From positions 6,139,501 to 6,203,500 of the forward strand of contig NC_135556.1 in the NCBI RefSeq assembly GCF_964340395.1: 64,000 nucleotides of DNA, read 5' to 3'. This stretch comes from Glandiceps talaboti. Lineage: Eukaryota; Hemichordata; Enteropneusta; Spengelidae. A program made the translations under genes and the position numbers. Of the stretch, positions 50,044-60,724 are shown piece after piece (position 1 is the stretch's first letter; each line of letters starts with the position of its first letter). The notes below the pieces were generated by a model. It saw only the letters and a list, made by a program, of their open reading frames with translations. It did not search any database and was not told the DNA's origin.

Positions 50044-50410
50044 GGCCAAAAAAAGAGAGAAAAGAAGTGTTCCTGGTCTGCGCATACATCATATAAATAC
50101 CCCCAGGTCAATTTTTTTATGTTTGTACAGCCCATGCAGTTTGCAGATCTGGGGGGGGGGGGGGGGGGACACAAAAATAACCCTCCCTACATTAATTGCT
50201 ACTTCAGTACATCTGTAGAGCCAATCATGAACTAGCACATAACATCTGCCCACATACACACTTGCTCTAAAGTACTTCATAAAAAGAACAGTAACTGCCA
50301 TAAATAGTAGACTGAGTGACAGGTTTTTTGAGAATTAAAAAAAAACAAACTAAAAAACATGTCGCACCACTTTAAACAACATACCCTGACCAGAAACATT
50401 TTTTTTTGCC
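50044..50410 (-). mobile_element. Harbinger-like MITE, copy 2 (complete, TAA-flanked)
   Basis: The left end GGCCAAAAAAAGAGAG..GTTCCTGGTC matches the reverse complement of the right end (GGCAAAAAAAAATGTTTCTGGTC). TAA flanks both ends (50041..50043 and 50411..50413). Three-bp TWA duplications with GG-starting inverted repeats are the established signature of PIF/Harbinger elements; membership is inferred. It contains a run of 18 G (50151..50168) where copy 1 has only CCCC on the equivalent strand. No transposase is encoded; the Pro-rich frame on the minus strand is the homopolymer. Confidence 0.8.
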
Positions 50411-51237
50411 TAAACGGTTAGTCATATTTCGTGCAACAGAAGTCTTCCTACTGCAACGTATGATGATCATTGAAACTTTTCATTACATTACTTGAAGAAT
50501 TATTTGAAAAAATATGGACACCTCATTTTCTTGTGTCAAAACCTTTATTAAAGTGGTTTATTTGAAAGGAACCTGAACACTGATTATTTTCATCTCAAAC
50601 ACTTTGTAGGCAGACACAGACCGGAGAGCGAAACGTAAAAAATTGTTCAGACGTTTGAAGGAAGGTTCCACAAAGAATAAGAGGATGATTGATGGCTTAC
50701 ATTATTCATTTTGTAATCATGCTTGCTTGAGTGTTATCACAGTTTTGACCAAAGTGATTTGTCGGCCTCTTGTAATTTGCCACTAGAACAACTTTTATCA
50801 CAAGTAGTACTCCCTGCTGACTGTAATACCACAAGATTTAAACAAGAAATAATAAGTTGGTGTGATTTCCGGCATTACTCTTGACACCTTTCCACCCATC
50901 AAGAAAAATAATCAATCTGGAAATCTCCTTGTTGAAAAAAGACCTGAGAGTATTAAATCATCTTCTCTGAAATATGCTGGGTCACAACCTTAAACTCCAC
51001 CAGGGAAATACCAAGGCCTACTGGGCAGGATAGCGTAGAATGAGGTTTTTTTTTAATACATAGCATTGCATAAATTCATTTCATGTACACTGCATTGCTG
51101 TACTGGATACAGTGGCATCATTACCTGAGTACTCCTCCTTTCTCTGATACCATTTCTATAAAATTCAACTTTAATAATGGCCTTTATCCTTAAACACTTT
51201 CATTAGGTCAGTAAAACAAAATATTAACATGTTCTTC
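50411..51237. other. AT-rich unique stretch, nothing recognised
   Basis: No repeat or gene signal was identified. Confidence 0.4.
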
Positions 51238-51290
51238 CATCTAGCTGTAAAGCCAGCAAACAGAAAGTTTGACAAAGCCTGTCAGAGAAA
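51238..51290 (-). repeat. Fragment of the 33.3-kb foldback family
   Basis: The reverse complement CTGACAGGCTTTGTCAAAC..TTTGCTGGCTTTACAGCTAG matches the arm sequence TGACAAACTTTGTCAAAC..TTTGCTGGCTTTACCACTAG at 33296..33353. Only one arm is present. Confidence 0.65.
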
Positions 51291-51368
51291 AAAGAATTTT
51301 ATATCACCACAAAACACGAGTGAATTGATCAATATCACACACAAATTAAGTAATATTGCACCACAAAA

Positions 51369-51460
51369 ATTGATCATTCAATTGATCAATCACTCAACCA
51401 AATAATAAATCAATCAATAAATCAATCAATCAATCGATGGCTTGGTCAATCAATCAATTC
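51369..51460. repeat. (AATC)n imperfect microsatellite
   Basis: CAATCAAT-type units with interruptions: AATAAATCAATCAATAAATC, then CAATCGATGGCTTGGTCAATCAATCAATT. Confidence 0.85.
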
Positions 51461-51879
51461 CATGCTCGCTGCCCCCTGTGCATATACAGACAAATGTGGT
51501 TTAGGCATTGATATGCAAATAACCATTAACTTGTATAATCAGCCATGAACATGTATAGACACCAATCATATACATGTAGAACTATCAAGTCCTATTGTAT
51601 TCATCCTAGTCTGTCACTATTTATGTACTGAGATGGACATTTCAAAGGTGTCAGTTTCATGTCAGCCTGCTGGCCTACAACAAGAGCTAACCCAAGATAG
51701 AAACATGGCAGGAATTATGAAAGAAAGAATTAGATCCACATGATGGGATAACATATAGTATTAAGAACTAAAGACTTGTTAATATTTCATTCCATACACA
51801 ACTCTATAGGTGAAATGGCTTCAGTTGTTGTGTTATACATGGTAAAGTGCAAAGAAGAAATGGAGCACACTCCCACATC

Positions 51880-51974
51880 TCTCTCTCTCTATCTCTGTGT
51901 GTGTGTGTCTGTCTCTGTGCCTCCTCTCTGTGTCTGTCTCTCTGTCTCTTTCCCTGTCTCTGTCTCCCTATGTG

Positions 51975-52058
<84 letters not shown>

Positions 52059-52062
52059 CCCC
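51880..52062. repeat. Compound TG/CTGT/(CT)n microsatellite
   Basis: CT, TG and TCTG units grade into 81 bp of pure CT (51976..52056) and a C run. The layout (TG to TCTG to CT to C-run) parallels the block at 3101..3276. Open frames of Ser-Leu or Arg-Glu repeats here are artefacts. Confidence 0.97.
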
Positions 52063-54028
52063 ATTAATATATACACATGTGCAAAGATTTTGAATCACTG
52101 GATTTCTACTCTGCATATATGATGAGCCATACATATACACTGTTAAAATGCAAATGTCACCTTTACCAAGATATCTGTCAAGGAGGCTTTTATTATTATA
52201 CTACTATGTAAGTACCAATTTGCTAACATTTGGCCTCGAGCTAGACATGGCAAAATATTACACTATGCATGATAGTTAAATCCTTAGTATAATGTTGATA
52301 CTAAAATGTTACACATGTCATACATTTTTACAGTGAATTGGAAAAATTTATTAGTTTGATATTTACGTCTGACATCTCTATTTTGTTCTACATGTACAGT
52401 GTCTCACATTAAACCATTGTCAATTCACTAAATAATGTACTTTGTATCTTAGAAATAAAAGTCTTACATTTTTGTTGTCAGTTTGCCTAGATAGCTTCTA
52501 TCCACTCTCATTTAAAATGAGGAAAACAATCAGGCGACAACATGGATTTTTTTTTATGGAAGTATAAATAAATAATACTAAAATCAAGCCATTTTAGAAT
52601 CCAATATGGCTGCTTAATACTGTGTTAACTGTGTATGGAAATAAAAGAATGTTGGTTGTCTTGGAAACAATTCCAACATTTCTTTTTGTTTTCCAATGGA
52701 CCACAAGCAATCTTTCATGAAGCAGAGTTTGAAGAGATGTGAGTAACTTTGATTTTCAAGGAATTGGTCTCTGAGGTACAAAATCTACCTTATTCCTTAA
52801 AAGTACAATTTAGGGTGATTTTAGTAAGGTTAAGTCCAGTTCTAATGGCGTATTTTGCATTCAAATACTGCAATTTGTCAGGAAGTGTCACCATTTAGAT
52901 GTAAATGGTACCGGTATGTCAGAAATTGGCCTAAAGGAATGAGAGAAAAGTCTACGCAACACTTGAACTTCATAATGTTGCTTGAAATATACTGATATGC
53001 TTTAATCCTCTTTAAAAGTCCATCATTATACTTAAAGGTCAAGATATGAGACAATTTAGTGAGCAACGAACTAAGCAATTTGTTGCTTACAACTAATTGC
53101 TCTGTGTACACACGTAATCAAAATAATTCATCGCAATTTGCTTCTCATGTTGCCCATTCAATTGGCCTATACAAATGTATACGTATTCAGTCGTAGTTTG
53201 TATCGTCACATGTGATGAATTGCTCATAGTCAACGAAGTACACATTTATCTTGGTCTGCAGTCAGCAATAGCTAGTATATTCTCACATGTTAAGTGTTTA
53301 TAGAATCACAGATTGTGTATTGTGTACAAATGCGGTATATTTTTTCATATTTATCCAAATATACCTCAATAGTAGCCTGTACTAGATTTGATGAAGTGTG
53401 TACATGTACATACTGGGCAGAGTGTACTTAAACTTTCTCTTAGTAATCTCTATGTCAAAACTAATTGAATTTGATATACTGAATGATTAATCAGTCTTTT
53501 GAAGCTGATCAATCATCTTGTCTAAACCATATTGTGAATGTCAACTTTGTACTATTTGATACAGATGAACGTGACATGCAAACATCACGTAAATCAGATG
53601 GCACCAAAATGGTTCATGGCATGATTTTACTCCAATAGGTTATATTTTCAATAAATTACTTCTAATTTGCTAAGTATAAAATGTTCCTAAGCACCAAATT
53701 TTCAGCTAGGAAATATAAATTTGAAATGTGTTCTCTATCTTCTTGCTAGTAATCTACTAAATATTCGGTTTGTGAAAACTGACTCAAAATATGGAGCGTA
53801 ACAAATGTCTTCCACTGAACTGCATGACTTAAAGAGACACAAGCTGAATTTATGGCTTTTTACTCAAGTGAAAATACTTAACATAAAACCTCATTTATAC
53901 TATTCTAGGAATATGTTAATGTTGATGCATGTCTTCTATGACATTACAGTGGTTGTCTGGCATTGTTATAACAGTCAATTGCACAGCAGGGAATTCTCAA
54001 AATTCTCATACACAATATAAATTATGTC
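52063..54028. other. AT-rich unique stretch, nothing recognised
   Basis: No repeat or gene signal was identified. Confidence 0.4.
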
Positions 54029-54190
54029 TTTGGATCCTTTGTAAGTTACATCTTAATACCAGGTTTGAGTTCAGCCAATTGCAAGTGGTGGTTAAGTATA
54101 ATGCTTAAGTCACAAGAAACAAGTACCTTTAAAAATATGCTATAAAAATTTCACCTCAAAGGGTATATACTCAGCTTGTGCCCCTTTAAA
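54029..54190 (+). repeat. Dispersed ~170-bp repeat, copy 2
   Basis: Second copy of the repeat at 17861..18030, in the same orientation: CATCTTAATACCAGG, GGTTTGAGTTCAGCCAATTG, CAAGTGGTGGTTAAGT, GTACCTTTAAA, ACTCAGCTTGTGCCCCTTTA. The middle carries extra AT-rich sequence relative to copy 1. Confidence 0.75.
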
Positions 54191-55194
54191 CATCCTCAAA
54201 ATAAATGTAACATTTGCAGAAGTTTTGAGAATTTGTTGAAATGTCATAGGCTATCAATGTTATAAAATCTGAGTAGTACATTTACGTTTAGTGAGTAGGA
54301 GAGAAGGTTAGGTTGACACTGGTAACATTTGTACCACAGAAATGTTATGTACAGGGAATGCTTTGCGGAAATGTTGACAATTTGTTGAGGTATGACACAA
54401 ACGATTCGTGATATCACAACCTTCTTCATCCATAATCAAATCACAGATCAGTAACTCTGTATACATGTACATGTCTATATTGACATCCAATAACTCAGTA
54501 GGTAGCCTTGTACAAGGAAATTACTACATGAAATTCTATGGCCCTGCTAACAAGACCAATCAACTGTGAATTTTATTGAAAGGGTCACCTATTCATACAC
54601 CTGGGAATGATTCATTTTTGAACCAGCACCTTTTTTGAGTGCTTTCACGTTACATTCTATCTGTAACAATTGTGCACAAACTAGATGGTATTGCATTTCT
54701 CAACTTTCATTTTCAATGCTATGAATTAACATAGCAATTTATAGTTTGATTGAACAGGTACACATGTTTTCTTTCAGTGTATTCATGTGAGAGAGATTAA
54801 GGTCAAGCTTTGTAATATCCGGTTCATATCCCTTTTCTTATTTTTAATTAACTTTCTAATTAAATGCATAATCATCAGAAACATGATATCTTGAGGCATA
54901 ATTATTCCTTCATTATAAATCGATATGTAAATTTCATCTACTAGTTACAGAAACAATTATTTTATGTCTTGCTATTTTTAGAACAGGAATCTTATAAGTG
55001 TTTAATTTATATTTTCATCCTATCAATCATGAATTTCAAATAATTGATTTTGCTGATTTCAAGTAAAGATTGAAAGATTATTTCAGTGTCAATCTTTGGA
55101 CTTTAATAGATGTAAAAAATGTATATAGCTATCCATCTTAGTAATGAATTAGCTTTCGTCATCATTGATGGACTTTTTATTGGTATCTATGTAA
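54191..55194. other. AT-rich unique stretch, nothing recognised
   Basis: No repeat or gene signal was identified. Confidence 0.4.
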
Positions 55195-55311
55195 TATGTA
55201 TGTACATTTTGTATGTATGTGTATGTACATGTATGTATATGTGTGAATCCATGTGTGTGTGTATACATTTAATATGTATGTACGTGTATGTATGGATGGA
55301 TTGATGTATCA

Positions 55312-55353
<42 letters not shown>

Positions 55354-55376
55354 AGACAGACAGACAGATAGGTATG

Positions 55377-55438
<62 letters not shown>

Positions 55439-55440
55439 CA
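55195..55440. repeat. Compound TATG / (TTGA)n / (GACA)n / (GATA)n microsatellite
   Basis: Order: TATGTATG/TGTA words (55195..55300), (TTGA)10 at 55311..55352, (GACA)4 at 55353..55369, then (GATA)15 at 55378..55437. Each block differs from the next by one base per unit, consistent with stepwise conversion of a single tetranucleotide array. The Tyr/Leu/Ser-rich minus-strand frames are artefacts. Confidence 0.95.
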
Positions 55441-58400
55441 CAGATGGACATATGGAGAGAGATATCGTAAAACTGATGAACAGACAAACATACATTTGTA
55501 CAATAGCTCCAAGGTAGTTAGAGATATTAGGTTGAGTAAGAAAATGTCTAATTTGATGGCTATCTGAATGTATGACATACAGTTGACACTTGATGAGTAG
55601 AACGTTTTGATTAGATAAATCCTTACAAATTGTAATTAAAAGAGACAGCAAATAAATACTCAGCTTAATAATAAGGTGTCCTTAATTGTTGACCATCATG
55701 TGGCATTAGAATCATTCTATTCAATAGCTACATATTTTTCTTGTAAAATTTACAGAATTCGATTATTGAATCTTTTTGATAGGACAATCGGAAAGCAAAA
55801 TGGAATGCAGTCAAACTGTCATGCAATCTTTTGGTGAATAGAAAACAAAATTGGTGCATGGCTTAATAGTGTGCATGTGGGAATGGCTGCAAAAACATTC
55901 TTTTATTTGACCTCTGACCTGCCAAAATTGAATGTTGAACCTTCTAAGAAGTAGTTTGAATGGATTAACTGAATTGGAGAACAAGCTCTCAAGATCTGAT
56001 GATTAAGTAGCGTAATAGGGGTATTCATCTAAATTATTGACTCACAAAGCCTACCATTTGCTGACCTATTCTGCACTTCATCAGCTCCTATTTGCTTCTA
56101 CTTCCCACTTGGCCAACCTCTTGTTCAGATTACCACAATGTATGTCTCCACACTCAAATCCCAAATGTAAAAACAAGACGTCTGTAGTATTTGTGTTAGC
56201 AAGACTTCTTCTGATCATTTACCAGTTTAAAAACAAGGATTAAACAGGCAGGTGTTTAAAGCCTTCCTTCTAGTAGGGGATGAGATTGTCACAAGGATTT
56301 TATGCTTAGAGAGCTTTCTAATTTCAATTTCCATTTATTTATTAAAGTTTTTTTATCAAGATTATTAGTGATTTAGTGAACTCATAAAATATTGACAGTC
56401 TAACACTAACTTTCTACATTTTCTTGTTGCACCATATGTGATGATGATAATGATGATGACGTTATTGTGTTGAAATTATAACAGCTTATATATTATCAGT
56501 ACTTCTGACATTTAGGCAGTACATGATGTTTACATGCAGATCTACATAGCATTACCTATAACATTCAAAGCCAACAAGACAAGTGCATTGATAGTCGAGC
56601 AATATTTGGTTTGCTTCACAAATTGGCATTGTGCTAGGGAGTCTAAAATGAAGCTTTATATGGCAGGTCTACCAAACATGACTCGTGCAAAGGCAACATT
56701 CAAACAAAATAAAACTTACATCCAAACAAGAAATTTGCATTGTTATGTATAAGTTGTGTGAGAGTCATAAGATTTAAACTGACTCACTCCCTATTCCCGC
56801 ACAACTGTACTTTGTTATTGAAGGCTATATATTAGATAAAATAATAGTAGTACATGGTTGAAAGAGTTCAAACTTTCAAATTTTCTTTCCTGTATTAAAT
56901 TATTTGATTCAAGGAATTAAGAAAACTGTGTCCTCTGTCTGTTTTGATTAAGCACTGCTTTATACATGAGCTATGACTTATTGAAGTTACATACATGAAA
57001 TTCAATACATTTTCTGGATGAACAAGCCAAGAAATTTCTGCTACGTTTAAAGATAGTCATTAGCTGTTTGTCAGATGGCAACAGTTGCTGATCACCAGTG
57101 TGCACCATCAAATGACAAGAATAGAAATTAAGTTTGCAAATCGCACGGAAACAATGTTAACATCCCTCAACAGCAGTTGGTGAATGACAGGCAATATTAT
57201 TAGCAAGACTATTTGACTGCTTTTCATTCCGTCCGTTCTTTTTAAAAACACCATGGAATCAGCCAATTTTATTGCTTCAATTGCTACTTTCTTGTAACGT
57301 GACTTACAATAATTACAATGTTCAAGCATATCAAAGTAGATTTCGATTGAATCACAATAATACAAAACTTAAAGTAAGTTCTTACAAAGATTTGTGTGAT
57401 GTGTAATGATGTGATTCTGTGATGAAAATTTAAAAGCTCTTTGGATACAATGTACTACTTCTGCTTGCTGAAAGGCATTACTTTATAGTACATTCTACGT
57501 TCATGAAATTGTGTTTCAGAATGAAAGAAATTGGTCCATGTAAGTAGTCAATTAATATTACTAGATAATCAACTACAACCCTAGCCTTAGTTGTCTAAAA
57601 GTGCTGTTGATCAGAACGACGTTTTGTCAGTAGTACATGTAGATAATTCAAACTTAGCTGTTTAGGTGCAGAAATAGGCATAAAAGTAATGAAATATTGA
57701 TTTAACTCTGTACGGTCAAGTCACAAATGCCTACTTTATGATTATTCCAGGTGAAATGAGCTCAACAAGTCGTACTTCCTGTACAGATACACGAAGGACT
57801 AACAAAAAAGATTAAAATCTTCCCTGCATTTAAACAGATAATCAATACTGCCCCAGAAATGTACAAATGTTTACTTTTCATGTTCGTGACTCAGTTATCT
57901 ACATATAAGCCTCTATAATCTGTTCCCTGTCTATAAAAATATGAAAGGAGATACAGACGCTAAAAAATTCAGTTTGGTATTGATAATCTTTAATATTAAT
58001 TATTTACTGTCAGAAAGAATATCGTCAGGAAGAAACTGTGCTGTGGTGAATGTGTATAGCCACCAGACATGAGAAGTGAATTGATGCATTAGAAATTTGT
58101 AGCAACTTGAATCTTTCAAGTTTGTTTTTGTCTTATGCATGCCTGCAAGTAATCAACTTTAATAGGAAAAGATCACTTGCATACACAGCTGACTCAAGAA
58201 TATGGGCAAACTTAATGATTTGTTAAAGTAGGATTCGAACTTACAGGTGAAAAATATAGGCTGTTTATACTTCCACCTCACTTTAGTGCAAGCCATACTT
58301 GAAGAAGGTAATCATACTGAAACATTAAAAACTGTTCATTGATCCTTGTTTAAGAGACAATGGTGATAAATTGAGTTATCCATCCTTTCGTTACTCGAGT

Positions 58401-59197
58401 TTAACTTTGCTGTTTACGTAAAGTTGTAAATTCATTTTCGTAAGTGTTTCATGTCATGGTGTTTATGATGGATATTGCTGCATGAATGAACAAGACTAGA
58501 AAGTGATATACATTAATTACACTACTAAAACTTTAATTTCATAGACGTTTTCAGCAGAAGAAATGTCCCTTTCCAGAATGTGATCTCTCTCTGTCTAAAT
58601 TCTACCGGAACACTGTCAATTACTATCAGAATCAATTTATCATTTTAGTTTAGCTTTAAGGGCTTTAACCTCGATACCTACAAATACTCTAAGGATTGCA
58701 AGATGGACTGTGCTCTACCATAATTTCTAACTAAATAGGCATTTTGGTCATATGTTCATGGAAGCTTTACAAATCTAAATCTCCCATACCCTGTTTTCTC
58801 ATTAGTCAAGAGATATGTAAGAGCATCGCTTATTATTTTTACAAGTATAAAACTTGGATGTTTGACAGTGATGGGATCATGGTATATTTAGTGTCAGCTG
58901 CATAACATAATGCTATACTACTATCCCACAAGTCAGTAATGCTATGGATTTGGATCTAATTACCATCTACCTATCTAGTTAAAAGTACAACAAATTTCTA
59001 TCTCAGCATCAAATAGACTAGAAATATCAAAGTGCTGACAACTTAATCCAGACAGAGAGAGTAAATCTTGCATATCAACTGTATAATTCACAATCCATAG
59101 TTTAGTATTTCTTGTCAGAGATATGAGTTTTGCGAAGACTGATTTGAAAATTGTAATTTTTATGTTTAACCTACATTTTGTAGGTAGTCATAATGGT
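55441..59197. other. AT-rich unique stretch, nothing recognised
   Basis: A short GATGATAATGATGATGAC run lies near 56440. The open frames (at most 85 codons) show no domains. Confidence 0.4.
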
Positions 59198-59355
59198 TTC
59201 TGGAATTCATCAAATCTGAATTATGAATGTAATATGAGCTATTATACAGATATTGTAAAGTGTGAATTCTTGAATTGAGAAAGTGGAGTGAATTCTGGAA
59301 TCTAGCAAATCTTAGGTTTGAATGTGATATGAGGTATATAGATATTGTTGCAAAT
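59198..59355 (+). repeat. Two-copy duplication, ~95-bp offset
   Basis: TTCTGGAATTCATCAAATCT..GAATGTAATATGAG..AGATATTGT near 59198 recurs as TTCTGGAATCTAGCAAATCT..GAATGTGATATGAG..AGATATTGT near 59293. Confidence 0.75.
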
Positions 59356-59998
59356 TTAAAGTATTTTTATGAACACTCTAATTTATAATTTACTGATGGA
59401 AATGACATCATTTTAAAGGGGAAGGGGGTACAAGCTGTGTTTATTTGTTTCTGGGGTTTATATTTGCTGTATTGTACTGAGTATACTTTAATATACTACT
59501 TTTAATACTACTGGCAAAATACAAACCTGGTATTGAGGCATAATATGATAATTTGATGACATAATTCAATAATTGCTGAAATGTTGAGCATTTATATTTA
59601 TTTAATGTTACATGTATATGTCATATTTTCACCTGATTTAAAAAAAAAACTTAAAATAAACTCATCTTTTTGCTTTAACTTTCTTGTATTTATAATACCT
59701 AAACTACCAAGGTATTAGCCATATATACATTGTAAAGCCTTATAGTCTAGTCCATAATGCACAGAATAGTCTTCTTTTATATTAAGAATAGTTTATTATA
59801 TTTGCTAGGATTGTAGAAAAGGAAAATCATGTCAAAATTACTCACCATTTTACATATTCAGTATTTTGCAAGTACTTTGATCCATGGTAAGAGAGACAAA
59901 TTAAATATTGTCAACTTTTCAAAATTTTCAATAAAATGTGAATGAAATGATATAACAACAAAATAAAGCTTGGAAAACTTAATATGTTTTCTTAAGAC

Positions 59999-60004
59999 TT
60001 TATT
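59999..60004 (-). terminator. AATAAA polyadenylation signal candidate
   Basis: On the minus strand AATAAA lies 35 nt after the stop codon of the candidate terminal exon. It is followed within 40 nt by a T/G-rich stretch (TTTATTTTGTTGTTATAT), the usual order for a cleavage site. AATAAA is frequent by chance in AT-rich DNA. Confidence 0.3.
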
Positions 60005-60039
60005 GAACCAATCTAGTAAATGTGATGACAACACTTTCT

Positions 60040-60288
60040 TTAAGAAAAAGTAAGCTGTTGGATTTTAACACCAATATTACGCCTTTCCATAGAATGTGTC
60101 CTTCCATTACTGCAGGAGTAATTTCTTACATGCCCTGCAGAGAAGTAAATATCCAAATCACCAACCGTGTTCGTAACATGTACAAAATTTAATGTACCAT
60201 TACTGTACTTTAAGTCCTGCTGAGACACAAACATCATTAAGTTCTCACAACCAGGAACAGAGCTGAATCCAAATAGGCATGTAAGTAA
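60040..60288 (-). CDS. Candidate terminal coding exon, unknown secreted-type protein
   Basis: Open for 82 codons from a candidate acceptor (T-rich tract, then the first AG: TGTTACAAG|TTACTT at 60289..60290) to a TAA stop. The peptide does not look like low-complexity chance translation. It has cysteines at LTCLF, PGCEN and YSCSN, two N-glycosylation sequons (NGT, NYS), and a VGDLDIYFSAGHV stretch. I recognise no family. Upstream there are two readings. (1) A three- or four-exon gene with phase-compatible exons at 60357..60379, 60617..60724 and 62824..62865. (2) A two-exon gene starting at ATG 60455, whose 33-codon first exon would encode a signal-peptide-like MYNLLYVPCLFLLFLFVS; this hydrophobic stretch coincides with a polypyrimidine tract, so it may be an intron artefact. 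The intron before this exon is only 68 nt in both. Confidence 0.33.
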   Translation of the reverse strand, partial: LLTCLFGFSSVPGCENLMMFVSQQDLKYSNGTLNFVHVTNTVGDLDIYFSAGHVRNYSCSNGRTHSMERRNIGVKIQQLTFS

Positions 60289-60356
60289 CTTGTAACACGA
60301 TGATCAATTTGTTAATGGAACAAATAATAAAATAAATGCGATTTGAATAGGTTTAC

Positions 60357-60379
60357 CTCATTTTTGCTAATTTGAGTAA
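60357..60379 (-). other. Candidate 23-nt microexon (or end of a signal-peptide exon)
   Basis: Preceded on the minus strand by an excellent polypyrimidine tract (60383..60440 region, CTCTTTCTTCTTTTTTTATT) whose first downstream AG is CTCAAG. It ends at donor GAG|GTAAAC. It takes one nucleotide from the upstream candidate exon and leaves phase 0, which fits the terminal exon at 60040..60288. If translation instead starts at 60455, the same frame runs open through the tract and this is the end of exon 1; the peptide then also gains a third sequon (NNT). Confidence 0.22.
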
Positions 60380-60616
60380 CTTGAGTATTATTGTAAGTTT
60401 TAGAGACAAATAAAAAAAGAAGAAAGAGACAAGGTACATACAGTAAATTATACATCTGAAAAAGATCTTTATAGGATGTGAGATTTTATACATACATATT
60501 TACTACATTGGACTATTGTAATCATTAACGTAACAGAACCTCATGATTTTCTGACTTTCTCTTTAGCTTGTCAGTATATAGTAGAATCAGAATTTGTGGT
60601 GTGAAGATTCACATAC

Positions 60617-60724
60617 CTTGTACCCGGTACATGATGTGCACTTCAGCATTTGGAAACTTTACATGGACTGTATGAGGCACAAGCTTCAAGTTTATACATA
60701 CAATGTATTTGGGCATAATTTTTT
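60617..60724 (-). other. Candidate 108-nt internal exon
   Basis: Bounded by ATATGCAG| and AAG|GTATGT on the minus strand. It is open in the frame that takes two nucleotides on entry and leaves one; the peptide includes VPHTVHVKFPNAEVHIMY. Its phase matches both the 62824..62865 candidate upstream and the 23-nt candidate downstream. The frame is only 35 codons, so openness alone is weak evidence; the paired splice sites and phase agreement raise it slightly. Confidence 0.22.

Noticed and set aside
51776-52140. Ser-Leu, Arg-Glu and Cys/Val-rich open frames
   Set aside because: Translations of the compound TG/CT microsatellite in several frames.
55187-55651. 154-codon Tyr/Leu/Ser/Ile-rich minus-strand frame
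   Set aside because: Runs through the GATA/GACA/TTGA microsatellites; the flanking parts have no domain.
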